From Streptomyces sp. DSM 110735 (lineage in GTDB: Bacteria; Actinomycetota; Actinomycetes; Streptomycetales; Streptomycetaceae): a stretch of 64,000 bases of DNA. The notes beneath the pieces are model-generated. The model saw only the letters and a list, made by a program, of their open reading frames with translations. It did no database searches and was not told the DNA's origin. The position numbers and the translations under genes were made by a program. Shown in pieces: positions 14,974-22,683 of this stretch. Numbering within the stretch: the stretch's first letter is position 1; each line of letters starts with the position of its first letter. Where the stretch lies: the NCBI RefSeq assembly GCF_016482685.1, contig NZ_JACYHF010000004.1:248001-312000 (forward strand), read 5' to 3'.

Positions 14974-16140
14974 TCAGCCGGTGATGCCGGCGGCGAGCAG
15001 TTCCACGAAGCCGACGTCCTCGCCGGCCACGCCGAAGACCTCGGCACGCAGCAGGGTGCGCTCGGCCCAGGCGCGGTGGGGCTTCACTTCGTTCATCTTG
15101 TTCGTGTAGGCGGACCGCAGCACACCCCCACCGCCGCGTTCCGGCCGCAGGATGTCCTGGGCGTCGCTGAACTCTTCGTGACTGACCACGGACAGCGCGT
15201 GGACGGGCATGACATGGGAGGGGTGGATGCAGGTCTTGCCGAGCAGACCGTTGGCCTGGTCGAGGGAGATCTCCCGCAGGAGGCCGTCCATGGCGTGTTC
15301 GATCAGCTTCTCGCGCAGCTCGACCGCCCGCACCTCAAGGAAGGGGCTCTGCCTGAGCTGGGGCTTGAAGACCCGCTCGGGGACGCGGAAGTACTCCCAG
15401 ACCGGTCCGGTCACGGTGAACCCGGTGCCGTCGGCGCGGCCCAGCACGTTGACCACGTCGGCGATGACGGAGGCGACGATCTGGACGTCGTAGGCGGTCA
15501 TGTCGGGGGCGCGGCGCAGTCCGTAGGAGGAGCAGAAGTCGGTGACGCCGAGGCGCAGGGCGAGGACCCGCTCGCGGTACTTGCCGACCGCGCGCATGAT
15601 GCCGTCCAGCGTCTCCCCGCGGGACTCGCGGTAGATCAGCTCGGTCGACTCCAGGACGGGCATCGCGAAGAGCCGCCGTCCGCTCTCCTTCTCGGCCTCG
15701 GTCAGCGCCTCCAGGAAGGGCATCCCGCGCTCCCCGGTGAACTTGGGCAGCACGAAGCCGGAGAGCAGCCGGGCGGTGGGACCCAGGCGCCGGACCAGGT
15801 CGGGGATCTGGTCGGGGGTGCGCACGCGGATGAAGAGCAGCGGCGGCTCCTCCCCGGCGCGCGCGTCCAGCTCGGCGAACTGCCGGACGAGGTTGTCCTC
15901 ACCGGCCGGTACGTCCGCGTCGTCGATGGAGTCCTCCAGGCACAGCACCATGGAGACCACGCCGACGCGCCCCTGTTTGAGGACGTCGTCGGCGAGGCGG
16001 GGGCGGGTGGCCGGACTGTAGAGCGTGGCGCCGAGGGCGGCCGAAAGCAGCCGGGCCGGGGAGTCGGCGGTGAACTCGCACGGCTCCTGGTGGAACAGAC
16101 GCTCCCGCACCTCGGGGGCGATGTGCCCGAAATGACGCAT
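14974..16140 (-). CDS. HpcH/HpaI aldolase / citrate lyase beta (CitE)-like protein of the Ter locus
   Basis: The 388-residue protein belongs to the CitE/malyl-CoA lyase TIM-barrel family as found in Ter loci. The region VSMVLCLEDSIDDADVP supplies the acidic metal-binding residues; VLPKFTGERGMPFLEAL, FAMPVLESTELIYRES and LRLGVTDFCSSYGLRR follow in the expected order. The ATG at 16140 is preceded by TTGAGGGAGT. It is the first gene of the operon (53 bases before the fusion gene) and divergent from the terD-like gene at 16317, so the 176-base gap must hold both promoters. The reaction is presumably C-C bond cleavage or formation on a CoA-like or nucleotide-linked substrate; this is unproven. Confidence 0.86.
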   Translation of the reverse strand: MRHFGHIAPEVRERLFHQEPCEFTADSPARLLSAALGATLYSPATRPRLADDVLKQGRVGVVSMVLCLEDSIDDADVPAGEDNLVRQFAELDARAGEEPPLLFIRVRTPDQIPDLVRRLGPTARLLSGFVLPKFTGERGMPFLEALTEAEKESGRRLFAMPVLESTELIYRESRGETLDGIMRAVGKYRERVLALRLGVTDFCSSYGLRRAPDMTAYDVQIVASVIADVVNVLGRADGTGFTVTGPVWEYFRVPERVFKPQLRQSPFLEVRAVELREKLIEHAMDGLLREISLDQANGLLGKTCIHPSHVMPVHALSVVSHEEFSDAQDILRPERGGGGVLRSAYTNKMNEVKPHRAWAERTLLRAEVFGVAGEDVGFVELLAAGITG

Positions 16141-16316
16141 AGGACTCCCTCAAGGCATACGCGGGCCGGTGATTTCGGCAAAGGGTGGCCGGTAATAGTA
16201 CGTAGAGATCCATGTCAGGGGTTCCCGGGAGGGCATGAATTTCCGGTAACCGAGGAGTGTCGACGGCGGGCACCCCCGCATTGTCGTGCCCAGGACCGAG
16301 AAGGCAGGATGACCGC

Positions 16317-17201
16317 ATGACGCACGCGATGCTGAAGGGGTCGAACATCCCGCTGGAGGCCACCACGGTGCGCGCCGTGCTGCGCTGGACGCCCGGGCAG
16401 GGCGTGCCGGACGTGGACGCCTCGGCGCTGCTGCTGGGTTCCGACGGCCGTGTGCGCTCCGACGAGGACTTCGTCTTCTACAACCAGCCCCGGCACCCCT
16501 CGGGCGCCGTGTGGCGCCTGGGCAAGAAGCGGGTCGGCGAGGGACTGACCGACACCGTCCAGGCGGACCTGACCGGTCTGGAGCCCGGTGTGAGCCGGGT
16601 CCTGCTGGTCGCCTCGGCGGACGGCGAGACCTTCGACCGGGTGCCCGCGCTGTGCGTGCTGGTCTACGACGCGGCGACGGCGGACGCCGAGCCGCTGGCC
16701 CGGTTCGAGGTCACGCCGGAGACGGGTGCGGAGACGGCGCTGATCTGCGGGGAGCTGTACCGGCGCGGGGACGCCTGGAAGTTCCGCGCGCTGGGCGAGG
16801 GCTACTCGAACGGGCTGAAGGGGCTCGCCACCGACTTCGGCATCTCGGTGGACGAGTCGGAGGCGGTGGAGGAGCCGCCGCGCTCGGAGTCCCTGTCGCT
16901 GCCGCTGCCGCCCGAGCAGCCGCCGCCGGTCCCCGCGCAGCCGCCCGCCTACGGCTATCCGCAGGCGACCTCGGCGCTGCGCTCCGCCTACGGCTACCCC
17001 CAGCCCGCCACCACCGCGGCCGCCCAGCCCGGCTACGGCTACCCGCAGCCCGCCGGACCGCAGCAGGCGACCGTCCAGCAGCCCCCGGCGACCCAGCAGC
17101 AGTCGGCGTACGGCTATCCGCAGCCGCAGCCGCTGCCCGCGGCGGCTCTGGACCCGGACTTCCGGCTGCCGCCGCAGGGACCGCAGTTCCTGGGGCGCTG
17201 A
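16317..17201 (+). CDS. TerD-family protein with YGYPQ-repeat tail
   Basis: The 294-residue protein has an N-terminal TerD domain (residues about 1-180: DVDASALLLGSDGRVRSDED, DFVFYNQPRHPSGAVW, then ETALICGELYRRGDAWKFRA and the terminal DFGISV). The first Asp-rich Ca2+ segment is kept, but the [23 protein letters not shown] loop of classical TerD reads GAVWRLGKKRVGEGLTDTVQ. Calcium binding may therefore be weakened. The last ~110 residues are Pro/Gln/Ala-rich with YGYPQ recurring at least four times. ATG 16317 was chosen from the TerD start (MTHAMLKGSN) and the upstream AGGA. TerD proteins are cytoplasmic stress proteins. Confidence 0.85.
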   Translation: MTHAMLKGSNIPLEATTVRAVLRWTPGQGVPDVDASALLLGSDGRVRSDEDFVFYNQPRHPSGAVWRLGKKRVGEGLTDTVQADLTGLEPGVSRVLLVASADGETFDRVPALCVLVYDAATADAEPLARFEVTPETGAETALICGELYRRGDAWKFRALGEGYSNGLKGLATDFGISVDESEAVEEPPRSESLSLPLPPEQPPPVPAQPPAYGYPQATSALRSAYGYPQPATTAAAQPGYGYPQPAGPQQATVQQPPATQQQSAYGYPQPQPLPAAALDPDFRLPPQGPQFLGR

Positions 17202-17219
17202 CGCCGCGCCCGGGGCTCG

Positions 17220-17957
17220 CTAGCGGTCCGCCTTGGACTTGTAGCCCCGGCCCCAGCTCAGCCCCCAGCCGTACAGCCGGTCCAGCTCGCCCTGGAAGCC
17301 GTAGACGAACTTGACCTCGCGGCGGACGAGCAGCTCCCCCTTGACGTTCTCTATGAGCACCACGGCGCAGGAGCGGGCCTGGGGGTGGCGTTCGTCCAGG
17401 TCGATCTCGATGCGGGGACCGTTGCTCGGATAGAGGGTGACCTTGGCCTGGGTACGGTCGAACGCCGGGGTCTGGTCGTAGATGTAGACGAACACCAGCA
17501 GCCGTTTGATGGCGTCGCGGTGGTCGAGGTTGACGTACATGGTCTCGCCGGACGCCGAGCCGAAGCGGTCGTCGCCGCTGAGCTTGACGTACGGCGGGGC
17601 GTTGACGTCGCCGAGGTAGCCGCCGAGGGGCTGGACGACCCCCTTGGTGCCGTCCGCCAGCTCGTAGAGGCAGCCGAGGTCCAGGTCGACGTTGACCATG
17701 CTCTGGCCGTGGCCCATGACTTCCGGTGGCTTGAGCGCCTTGAAGGGGTGCCGGAAGAGGCTCTCGCGCTGGATACCGGCGATGTCGGAGGTCCGCATCT
17801 GCCAGGTCAGGTTGACCCGGAGGTGGCCGGTGGCCGCGTCCTGCTTGGTGAGGGACACCTGCTGGTGCCGTTTGGTCAGCTCGATCGCGTTGGTTCCGGC
17901 GTTGCCCGAGTCGAAGTCGGCGCCGCGTCCGCCCAGCAGTCCGTCGAGGAATCCCAT
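17220..17957 (-). CDS. TerA-like stress protein (TerD superfamily)
   Basis: This 245-residue protein begins MGFLDGLLGG and has the beta-sandwich pattern of TerA/TerD-superfamily proteins: AIELTKRHQQVSLTKQ, LRVNLTWQM, VNVDLDLGCLYELADGTKG, then GETMYVNLDHRDAIKRLLVF. The C-terminus holds VKFVYGFQGELDRLYGWGL. In Ter systems TerA-like proteins are thought to form membrane-associated complexes with TerD and TerC proteins. It converges with the YGYPQ TerD gene (18 bases between stops) and is the distal gene after DUF475, from which a strong terminator hairpin separates it. Confidence 0.8.
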   Translation of the reverse strand: MGFLDGLLGGRGADFDSGNAGTNAIELTKRHQQVSLTKQDAATGHLRVNLTWQMRTSDIAGIQRESLFRHPFKALKPPEVMGHGQSMVNVDLDLGCLYELADGTKGVVQPLGGYLGDVNAPPYVKLSGDDRFGSASGETMYVNLDHRDAIKRLLVFVYIYDQTPAFDRTQAKVTLYPSNGPRIEIDLDERHPQARSCAVVLIENVKGELLVRREVKFVYGFQGELDRLYGWGLSWGRGYKSKADR

Positions 17958-18006
17958 GCCCGCCCCCAGGTGCTCGTGCTCGTGGTGCTCGTGGTGGAAA
18001 AGCCGC

Positions 18007-18035
18007 CGGGGCGGCCGACCACGTCGGCCGCCCCG
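18007..18035 (-). terminator. Terminator between DUF475 and terA-like gene
   Basis: A 13-bp perfect stem (CGGGGCGGCCGAC/GTCGGCCGCCCCG, 3-base loop) is followed on the minus strand by GCGGCTTTTCC, giving a short U-run. It probably ends the DUF475 message and leaves the TerA-like gene with its own promoter. Confidence 0.75.
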
Positions 18036-18120
18036 TTCGAAGCGTTCCCTTGTGGCGCGGGGCGCCACACCCCGCCCCGCCCCCGATCTTGCCCCTAGGG
18101 GGCGCACCGGAGCACAGGGG

Positions 18121-19266
18121 TCACACCCCTGAGGAGATCTCCGTCTTCTCCGCCGAGCCCGCGTCGCCGCCCTGTGCCGCGAGGGCGCGGTTGCGGCGGA
18201 CCGAGGACCAGAAGGACCAGGCGATCAGGACGACGCCGACGAGACCGGTGACGACCTCGTTGATCTCGTACCGGATGGTGACCATGAGGATCACGGCCAG
18301 GGCGCCGATCGCGTAGTGGGCGCCGTGCTCCAGGTAGACGTAGTCGTCGAGGGTGCCCTGGCGGACCAGGTAGACCGTCAGCGAACGGACGTACATCGCG
18401 CCGATGCCGAGACCGAGCGCCATCAGGACGATGTCGTTGGTGATGGCGAAGGCGCCGATCACGCCGTCGAAGGAGAAGGACGCGTCCAGGACCTCCAGGT
18501 AGAGGAACATGAAGAACGCTGCCTGGCCGGCGAGGAGCACCGCCGAGCGTGGCTTCCCGGCGCGGGCGGCTTCTTCCTCGGCTTCGTGCTCACGCTCCTC
18601 CTCGGCCTCCAGCTTGTCCTCGAAGTAGCCGGAGAGTCCGCCGACGATCATGTAGGTGATCAGACCCGCGATGCCCGCGATCAGCACCGTCTGCGCCTTG
18701 TCGGCGTGGGCGCCGCCGTGCTGGTGGGCGTGGGTGGCGAAGGTGAAGGAGGTGATCAGCAGGACGATCAGGGAGATGCAGACCGACAGCATGTCGACCT
18801 TGCCGAGCTTGGCCAGCGGTCGCTCGATCCAGCGCAGCCACTGGATGTCCCGGTCCTCGAAGATGAAGTCGAGGAAGATCATCAGCAGGAACATCCCGCC
18901 GAAGGCGGCGATCGCCGGGTGGGCGTCGGTGACGAGTTCCTGGTAGCGGTCCTTGTTGTTCAGCGCGAGGTTGACAGCCTCGATCGGGCCCATCTTGGCG
19001 CTGATCGCGACGATCACGACGGGGAAGACCAGGCGCATCCCGAACACCGCGATGAGCACGCCGACCGTGAGGAAGATCTTCTGCCAGAAGGCGTTCATCT
19101 TCTTCAGGATTCCGGCGTTGACCACCGCGTTGTCGAACGACAGCGAGATCTCCAGGATGGAGAGGATCGCCACGATGCCGAAGGCCTTCCACCCCCCGTA
19201 GAAGACCGCCGCGACCAGGCCGATCGCGGTCACCGCGAACGACCAGCCGAAGGTTTTCAGAAGCAC
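18121..19266 (-). CDS. DUF475 / TerC-like integral membrane protein
   Basis: The 381-residue protein starts at GTG 19266 (LLKTFGWSFAVTAIGL). It has eight or nine hydrophobic helices and the TerC-superfamily acidic motifs: EISLSFDNAVVNAGI in the first half and EVLDASFSFDGVIGAFAIT in the second, each placing Asp/Glu residues inside membrane helices. Such residues are proposed to bind metal ions, and recent work on TerC proteins supports manganese export. A cytoplasmic loop rich in Glu (DKLEAEEEREHEAEEEAA) and His-rich HAHQHGGAHADK separates segments. It lies among terD/terA genes and is likely the membrane partner of this locus. Confidence 0.9.
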   Translation of the reverse strand: MLLKTFGWSFAVTAIGLVAAVFYGGWKAFGIVAILSILEISLSFDNAVVNAGILKKMNAFWQKIFLTVGVLIAVFGMRLVFPVVIVAISAKMGPIEAVNLALNNKDRYQELVTDAHPAIAAFGGMFLLMIFLDFIFEDRDIQWLRWIERPLAKLGKVDMLSVCISLIVLLITSFTFATHAHQHGGAHADKAQTVLIAGIAGLITYMIVGGLSGYFEDKLEAEEEREHEAEEEAARAGKPRSAVLLAGQAAFFMFLYLEVLDASFSFDGVIGAFAITNDIVLMALGLGIGAMYVRSLTVYLVRQGTLDDYVYLEHGAHYAIGALAVILMVTIRYEINEVVTGLVGVVLIAWSFWSSVRRNRALAAQGGDAGSAEKTEISSGV

Positions 19267-19294
19267 TGGCTAACCCCATCGTGTGTGGAGGACG

Positions 19295-19316
19295 CCTTCG
19301 GGCGATTGCCCGAAGG
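19295..19316 (-). terminator. Short hairpin downstream of the small membrane protein gene
   Basis: A 9-bp perfect stem CCTTCGGGC/GCCCGAAGG with a 4-base loop lies between the small gene ending at 19439 and the DUF475 start at 19266. It is symmetric and has no U-run; it is a likely terminator for the upstream minus-strand gene. Confidence 0.5.
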
Positions 19317-19335
19317 AGGGTCTCCCCCTGCCGTA

Positions 19336-19369
19336 CCCGGCTTTGCGAAACGTTGACCACGAAGTGTAG
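19336..19369. repeat. Vestigial copy of a terD 3' end
   Basis: These 34 bases match 31 of 34 with 19752-19785, which encodes the last residues and stop of the terD gene at 19759 (FGVNVS, then TAA). The copy at 19336 is not attached to any gene and would read FVVNVSQ with no stop. It is probably the scar of a deleted or recombined terD copy. Confidence 0.7.
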
Positions 19370-19438
19370 AACGTCTCCCTCCGGCCGGACCAGAAGGGGC
19401 GTCCCCCGGGAAAACACGCTGTTCCTGGACGTATGACC

Positions 19439-19636
19439 TCAGCGCCTGCCCGTCAATCGCTCGAAGACGACGAGAAAGGGCGCGATATAGCCGGACGCCT
19501 CGACCGGGGTGGCCCTGCCGACCGCGATCAGCAGGACTCCGGAGGCCAGTGCGGCGCAGTACATACAGGCACTGGCAGCCGGGCCGAGCCGTCGGCCGAG
19601 GGGGGACACTTCGCTGGGCTGGTGCGGCTTGGGCAT
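19439..19636 (-). CDS. Small putative membrane protein in the Ter locus
   Basis: A 65-residue frame from ATG 19636 (MPKPHQPSEVSPLGRRLGPA) has a hydrophobic helix ACMYCAALASGVLLIAVGRA, then a second amphipathic segment SGYIAPFLVVFERL and a basic end. GGGAG lies about ten bases upstream. It is located between a terD gene and DUF475 and is flanked by hairpins on both sides, so it could be its own unit. No family was recognised. Coding status rests on composition and helix structure only. Confidence 0.5.
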   Translation of the reverse strand: MPKPHQPSEVSPLGRRLGPAASACMYCAALASGVLLIAVGRATPVEASGYIAPFLVVFERLTGRR

Positions 19637-19676
19637 AATGACCGGACTCCCGTCCATCCGTGGTCGGCGAGATTCC

Positions 19677-19720
19677 GGAGAGCCACCTGCCTCGTTTCCA
19701 GGCGCAGCGGGTGGCTCTCC
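19677..19720 (-). terminator. Hairpin after terD
   Basis: An 11-bp perfect stem GGAGAGCCACC/GGTGGCTCTCC has a 22-base loop. It lies 39 bases past the terD stop at 19759 on the minus strand. A smaller inverted repeat CCTCGT/ACGAGG abuts it. It is a likely terminator, or an attenuator before the small membrane gene. Confidence 0.6.
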
Positions 19721-19758
19721 CTCGTTCGCGACGAGGCGCGTCCACCCGCACCCCGGCT

Positions 19759-20337
19759 TTACGAAACGTTGACCCCGAAGTCTAGGGCGATACCGCGAAG
19801 TCCCGACGCGTACCCCTGACCCACCGCGCGGAACTTCCACTCGCCCTGGTACCGGTACAGCTCGCCGAAGATCATGGCGGTCTCGGTGGAGGCGTCCTCG
19901 CTCAGGTCGTAGCGGGCGAGTTCCTGGTCGTCGGCGCGGTTGACCACGCGGATGAAGGCGTTGGAGACCTGGCCGAAGGACTGGCCACGGTCGTCCGCCA
20001 TGTGGATCGAGACGGGGAAGATGATCTTTTCGCACTGGTCCGGGACCCGGGAGAGGTCGACCAGAATCGATTCGTCGTCGCCCTCGCCCTCACCGGTGAG
20101 GTTGTCGCCGGTGTGCTCGACCGAGCCGTCCGGGCTGGTGAGCTGGTTGTAGAAGACGAACCAGTCGTCGCCCAGGACCCGGTTCCCGGCGCCGCACAGC
20201 AGGGCGCTGGCGTCGAGGTCGAAGGGGGCGCCGGTGGTGGACCGTGCGTCCCAGCCGAGCCCGATCATGACGTTGGTGAGATTCGGCGCGGCCTTCGAGA
20301 GGGAGACATTGCCTCCCTTGGCGAGCGTGACACCCAT
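19759..20337 (-). CDS. TerD-family stress protein
   Basis: This 192-residue classical TerD protein starts MGVTLAKGGNVSLSKAAPN. Both calcium segments are intact: [16 protein letters not shown] with DDWFVFYNQ, then [19 protein letters not shown]. The conserved end [20 protein letters not shown] and [17 protein letters not shown] follows. ATG 20337 is preceded by GGGGAGGACC. The two adjacent terD copies share these motifs almost identically, indicating tandem duplication. TerD proteins bind Ca2+ and are linked to tellurite resistance, phage inhibition and stress responses in other bacteria, and to differentiation in Streptomyces. Confidence 0.93.
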   Translation of the reverse strand: MGVTLAKGGNVSLSKAAPNLTNVMIGLGWDARSTTGAPFDLDASALLCGAGNRVLGDDWFVFYNQLTSPDGSVEHTGDNLTGEGEGDDESILVDLSRVPDQCEKIIFPVSIHMADDRGQSFGQVSNAFIRVVNRADDQELARYDLSEDASTETAMIFGELYRYQGEWKFRAVGQGYASGLRGIALDFGVNVS

Positions 20338-20399
20338 GCTGCTGGTCCTCCCCTGTGGCGCTTCCCTGTATCTGCTGCACTCCCCCGGAGGGGATACCC

Positions 20400-20432
20400 C
20401 CAGGCGCCGCCCGCGAACGGAACGGCGCCTGG
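20400..20432 (-). terminator. Hairpin between the two terD genes
   Basis: A 10-bp perfect stem CCAGGCGCCG/CGGCGCCTGG has a 13-base loop. It lies 18 bases past the upstream terD stop, so the two terD genes may be separately expressed or partially attenuated. Confidence 0.65.
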
Positions 20433-20450
20433 AGGGTGGAACCCGTGGCG

Positions 20451-21026
20451 TCAGACGTTGACGCCGAAGTCCTGGGCGATGCCGCGCAGTCCCGAGGCGT
20501 AGCCCTGCCCGATGGCGCGGAACTTCCACTCCGTGCCGCTGCGGTACAGCTCGCCGAAGACCATGGCGGTCTCGGTGGACGCGTCCTCGCTCAGGTCGTA
20601 GCGCGCCAGCTCCTGGCCGCCCGCCTGGTTCACCACGCGGATGAAGGCGTTGCGGACCTGGCCGAAGGACTGCTGGCGGTTGTCGGCGTCGTAGATCGAC
20701 ACCGGGAACACGATCTTGTCGACGTCGGCGGGCACCTCCGCGAGGTTGACCTTGATCTGCTCGTCGTCGCCCTCGCCCTCACCGGTGAGGTTGTCGCCGG
20801 TGTGCTCGACCGAGCCGTCCGGGCTCTTGAGGTTGTTGAAGAAGACGAAGTTCTGGTCGCTGCCGACCTTGCCTGCGTTGTTCAGCAGCAGCGCGCTGGC
20901 GTCGAGGTCGAAGTCGGTGCCGGTCGTGGTGCGCACATCCCACCCCAGACCGACGATGACGGCGGTCAGGCCCGGGGCCTCCTTCGTCAGCGATACGTTG
21001 CCGCCCTTGCTGAGGCTGACTCCCAC
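20451..21026 (-). CDS. TerD-family stress protein
   Basis: The 191-residue protein starts [20 protein letters not shown] and keeps every TerD hallmark: [60 protein letters not shown] and [20 protein letters not shown]. The acidic loops form the two Ca2+ sites known from TerD structures. It is the promoter-proximal terD copy, about 150 bases downstream of the ahpE gene on the same strand. Its close similarity to the next gene implies recent duplication, while the third copy at 16317 is much more divergent. Confidence 0.94.
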   Translation of the reverse strand: MGVSLSKGGNVSLTKEAPGLTAVIVGLGWDVRTTTGTDFDLDASALLLNNAGKVGSDQNFVFFNNLKSPDGSVEHTGDNLTGEGEGDDEQIKVNLAEVPADVDKIVFPVSIYDADNRQQSFGQVRNAFIRVVNQAGGQELARYDLSEDASTETAMVFGELYRSGTEWKFRAIGQGYASGLRGIAQDFGVNV

Positions 21027-21180
21027 GGGTCCTCCATGTGGTGTCGGGGGCGGGAAGCCCCGTCGTGCTTCGGATAGGGGATCAACGAACCGATCCTAGT
21101 GACGGGTTCCCGCCCCTCGCAGACCCTGGACCCGGGGGATCACCGGTGTCGGGGCCCTGGGGTGCTCGCCCCGGACCGGC

Positions 21181-21639
21181 TCACAGCGCGTCGAGCGCCT
21201 TGACGTAGTCGTTGAGGTCGCGGGCGTCCGGCAGTGCGTTGACCACGGTCCAGCGCACGACGCCCTCCTTGTCGATGACGAACGTGCCCCGGACGGCGCA
21301 GCCCTTGTCCTCGTCGAAGACGCCGTAGGCGCGCGAGACGTTGCCGTGCGGCCAGAAGTCGCTCAGCAGCGGGTACTCCAGACCCTCCTGCTCGGCGAAG
21401 ACGCGCAGGGTGTGGATGGAGTCGTTGGAGACGGCGAGCAACTGGGTGTCGCGGTCCTCGAACTGCGGCAGATGGTCACGCAGCTCGCACAGCTCGCCGG
21501 TGCACACGCCGGTGAAGGCGAAGGGGTAGAAGAGCAGGACCACGTTCTTCTCGCCCCGGAAGCCGGAGAGCTTCACGGTGCGGCCGTGGTTGTCCTTGAG
21601 CTCGAAATCGGGCGCCTTGTCGCCGGCCTGGATCGCCAT
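21181..21639 (-). CDS. ahpE: Peroxiredoxin, AhpE type
   Basis: The 152-residue thioredoxin-fold peroxidase has the peroxidatic Cys46 in [18 protein letters not shown], preceded by the conserved Pro/Thr environment, with a second Cys51 close by. The length and overall pattern match AhpE, the actinobacterial one-Cys-like peroxiredoxin that reduces hydroperoxides and peroxynitrite using mycothiol- or mycoredoxin-linked electrons. It is cytoplasmic. ATG 21639 follows GGGATGCAAGGACG. It sits between DUF3052 and terD, the arrangement I associate with the S. coelicolor SCO2367-2371 region, and fits an oxidative-stress role beside the Ter genes. Confidence 0.9.
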   Translation of the reverse strand: MAIQAGDKAPDFELKDNHGRTVKLSGFRGEKNVVLLFYPFAFTGVCTGELCELRDHLPQFEDRDTQLLAVSNDSIHTLRVFAEQEGLEYPLLSDFWPHGNVSRAYGVFDEDKGCAVRGTFVIDKEGVVRWTVVNALPDARDLNDYVKALDAL

Positions 21640-21671
21640 CGTCCTTGCATCCCTTCGGTGGGCTGACGGGG

Positions 21672-21698
21672 GTGGGCGGGAGTCCCGCTCCCGCCCAC
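21672..21698 (-). terminator. Hairpin between DUF3052 and ahpE
   Basis: An 11-bp perfect stem GTGGGCGGGAG/CTCCCGCCCAC with a 5-base loop lies 101 bases past the DUF3052 stop and 33 bases before the ahpE start. It is a probable terminator, so ahpE likely has a promoter very close to its start or depends on read-through. Confidence 0.6.
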
Positions 21699-21799
21699 CC
21701 TACGCAGCGCACAGCACGGGCTCGGGGGCGGGACGGGGGTGTGCCCGGCCCGCCCCGAAGCCCGAGGGCCCGGCGGTGTGTTCCGCTCGGCGGCGCTGT

Positions 21800-22240
21800 C
21801 TAGCGCTTGCCGGACTTGGCGGCCTTCGGCGTCGCCAGACGCGAGCCGCTCCAGTCCTTGCCGACACTGACGCTCTTGGACGCGGTCAGTCCGGCGGTCG
21901 TCGCGGCCTCCGAGATGTCGCTCGGCTCCACGTACCCCGTACGGCCGGTCTTCGGCGTCAGGAGCAGGATGGCACCGCCCTCTTCGATGTACGTGGTGGC
22001 GTCCACCAGCACATCGGTGAGGTCGCCGTCGTCATCACGGAACCACAGCACGACGGCGTCGGCCACGTCGTCGTATTCCTCGTCCATCAGGTCGCCTTCG
22101 ACGGCTTCCTCGATGGCCTCGCGGAGTTCCTGATCGACGTCCTCGTCGTAGCCGATCTCCTGGACCACCTGTCCGGGCTGGAAACCCAGCCTGGCGGCAG
22201 GGTTGGTCCGCTCCTCCGCGTGGTCCGCGGTCGCGCTCAC
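21800..22240 (-). CDS. DUF3052 family protein
   Basis: The start is GTG 22240, six bases after a perfect AGGAGG; an ATG at 22258 lies upstream of that site and is rejected. The 146-residue acidic protein contains ARLGFQPGQVVQEIGYDEDV, DEEYDDVADAVVLWFRDDDG and GAILLLTPKTGRTGYVEPSD. This is the DUF3052 pattern conserved across actinobacteria. The function is not known; the fold is thought to be compact and cytoplasmic. It is transcribed divergently from aceE, 443 bases away, an order conserved in Streptomyces. Confidence 0.88.
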   Translation of the reverse strand: MSATADHAEERTNPAARLGFQPGQVVQEIGYDEDVDQELREAIEEAVEGDLMDEEYDDVADAVVLWFRDDDGDLTDVLVDATTYIEEGGAILLLTPKTGRTGYVEPSDISEAATTAGLTASKSVSVGKDWSGSRLATPKAAKSGKR

Positions 22241-22683
22241 GGGTTGCCTCCTGATCATGTCTGGTGAAGTAACTCAGCCACGCGCGTACGCGAAGCATTG
22301 GCCGTAGTCCACACGGGCGGGACGGATCGCGCAAGTACCCGGCCGTCCAGACCGCCGAAACGGTGACTGCGGCGACCTCGCCGCAGCGGCTTATGGCACC
22401 GTATCCCGTTTGCCGGGGAACCACATCACACCGATGTGCCCGTTATGCCCCCTTCAGAATCATCCTTGGTTACGACAGTCGAACAAATTTGCCGAGCACG
22501 TCACACGGCGGGCGTATCGTCGCGTTTTGCGCCGGGCGAACGCCGCGACCGGGGTGACGCGGGCCATGGCGAGGTACACGATGGGGAACGTCCAGAAGAA
22601 GAGTTCCCCGAGAAGACGACTCCGGAGTCCTCGAAGACGTCGGAGTAGAAATGCCCCAGGCCCTCCGAAAGGTGAGGAACAGC
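22241..22683. other. Divergent promoter region of DUF3052 and aceE
   Basis: This 443-base region separates the two divergent starts. Its AT-rich part (about 22410-22500) is unusual locally and probably holds the promoters, but no clear -35/-10 pair could be picked. A plus-strand frame of 71 codons ending at 22648 (22436-22648) has a very acidic end ([18 protein letters not shown]) and could be a leader peptide of aceE; support is weak. Confidence 0.45.

Noticed and set aside
12458..15109. An 883-codon plus-strand frame opposite the Ter fusion gene.
   Set aside because: Its product is a Val/Gly/Arg-rich shadow lacking any domain; the minus-strand gene has clear PRPP-loop and TRSP motifs.
16880..17160. 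Repeats in the TerD tail considered as a possible CRISPR-like array.
   Set aside because: The repeats are in-frame YGYPQ codons with uneven spacing, not identical repeats with unique spacers. No CRISPR array or cas gene was seen in the window.
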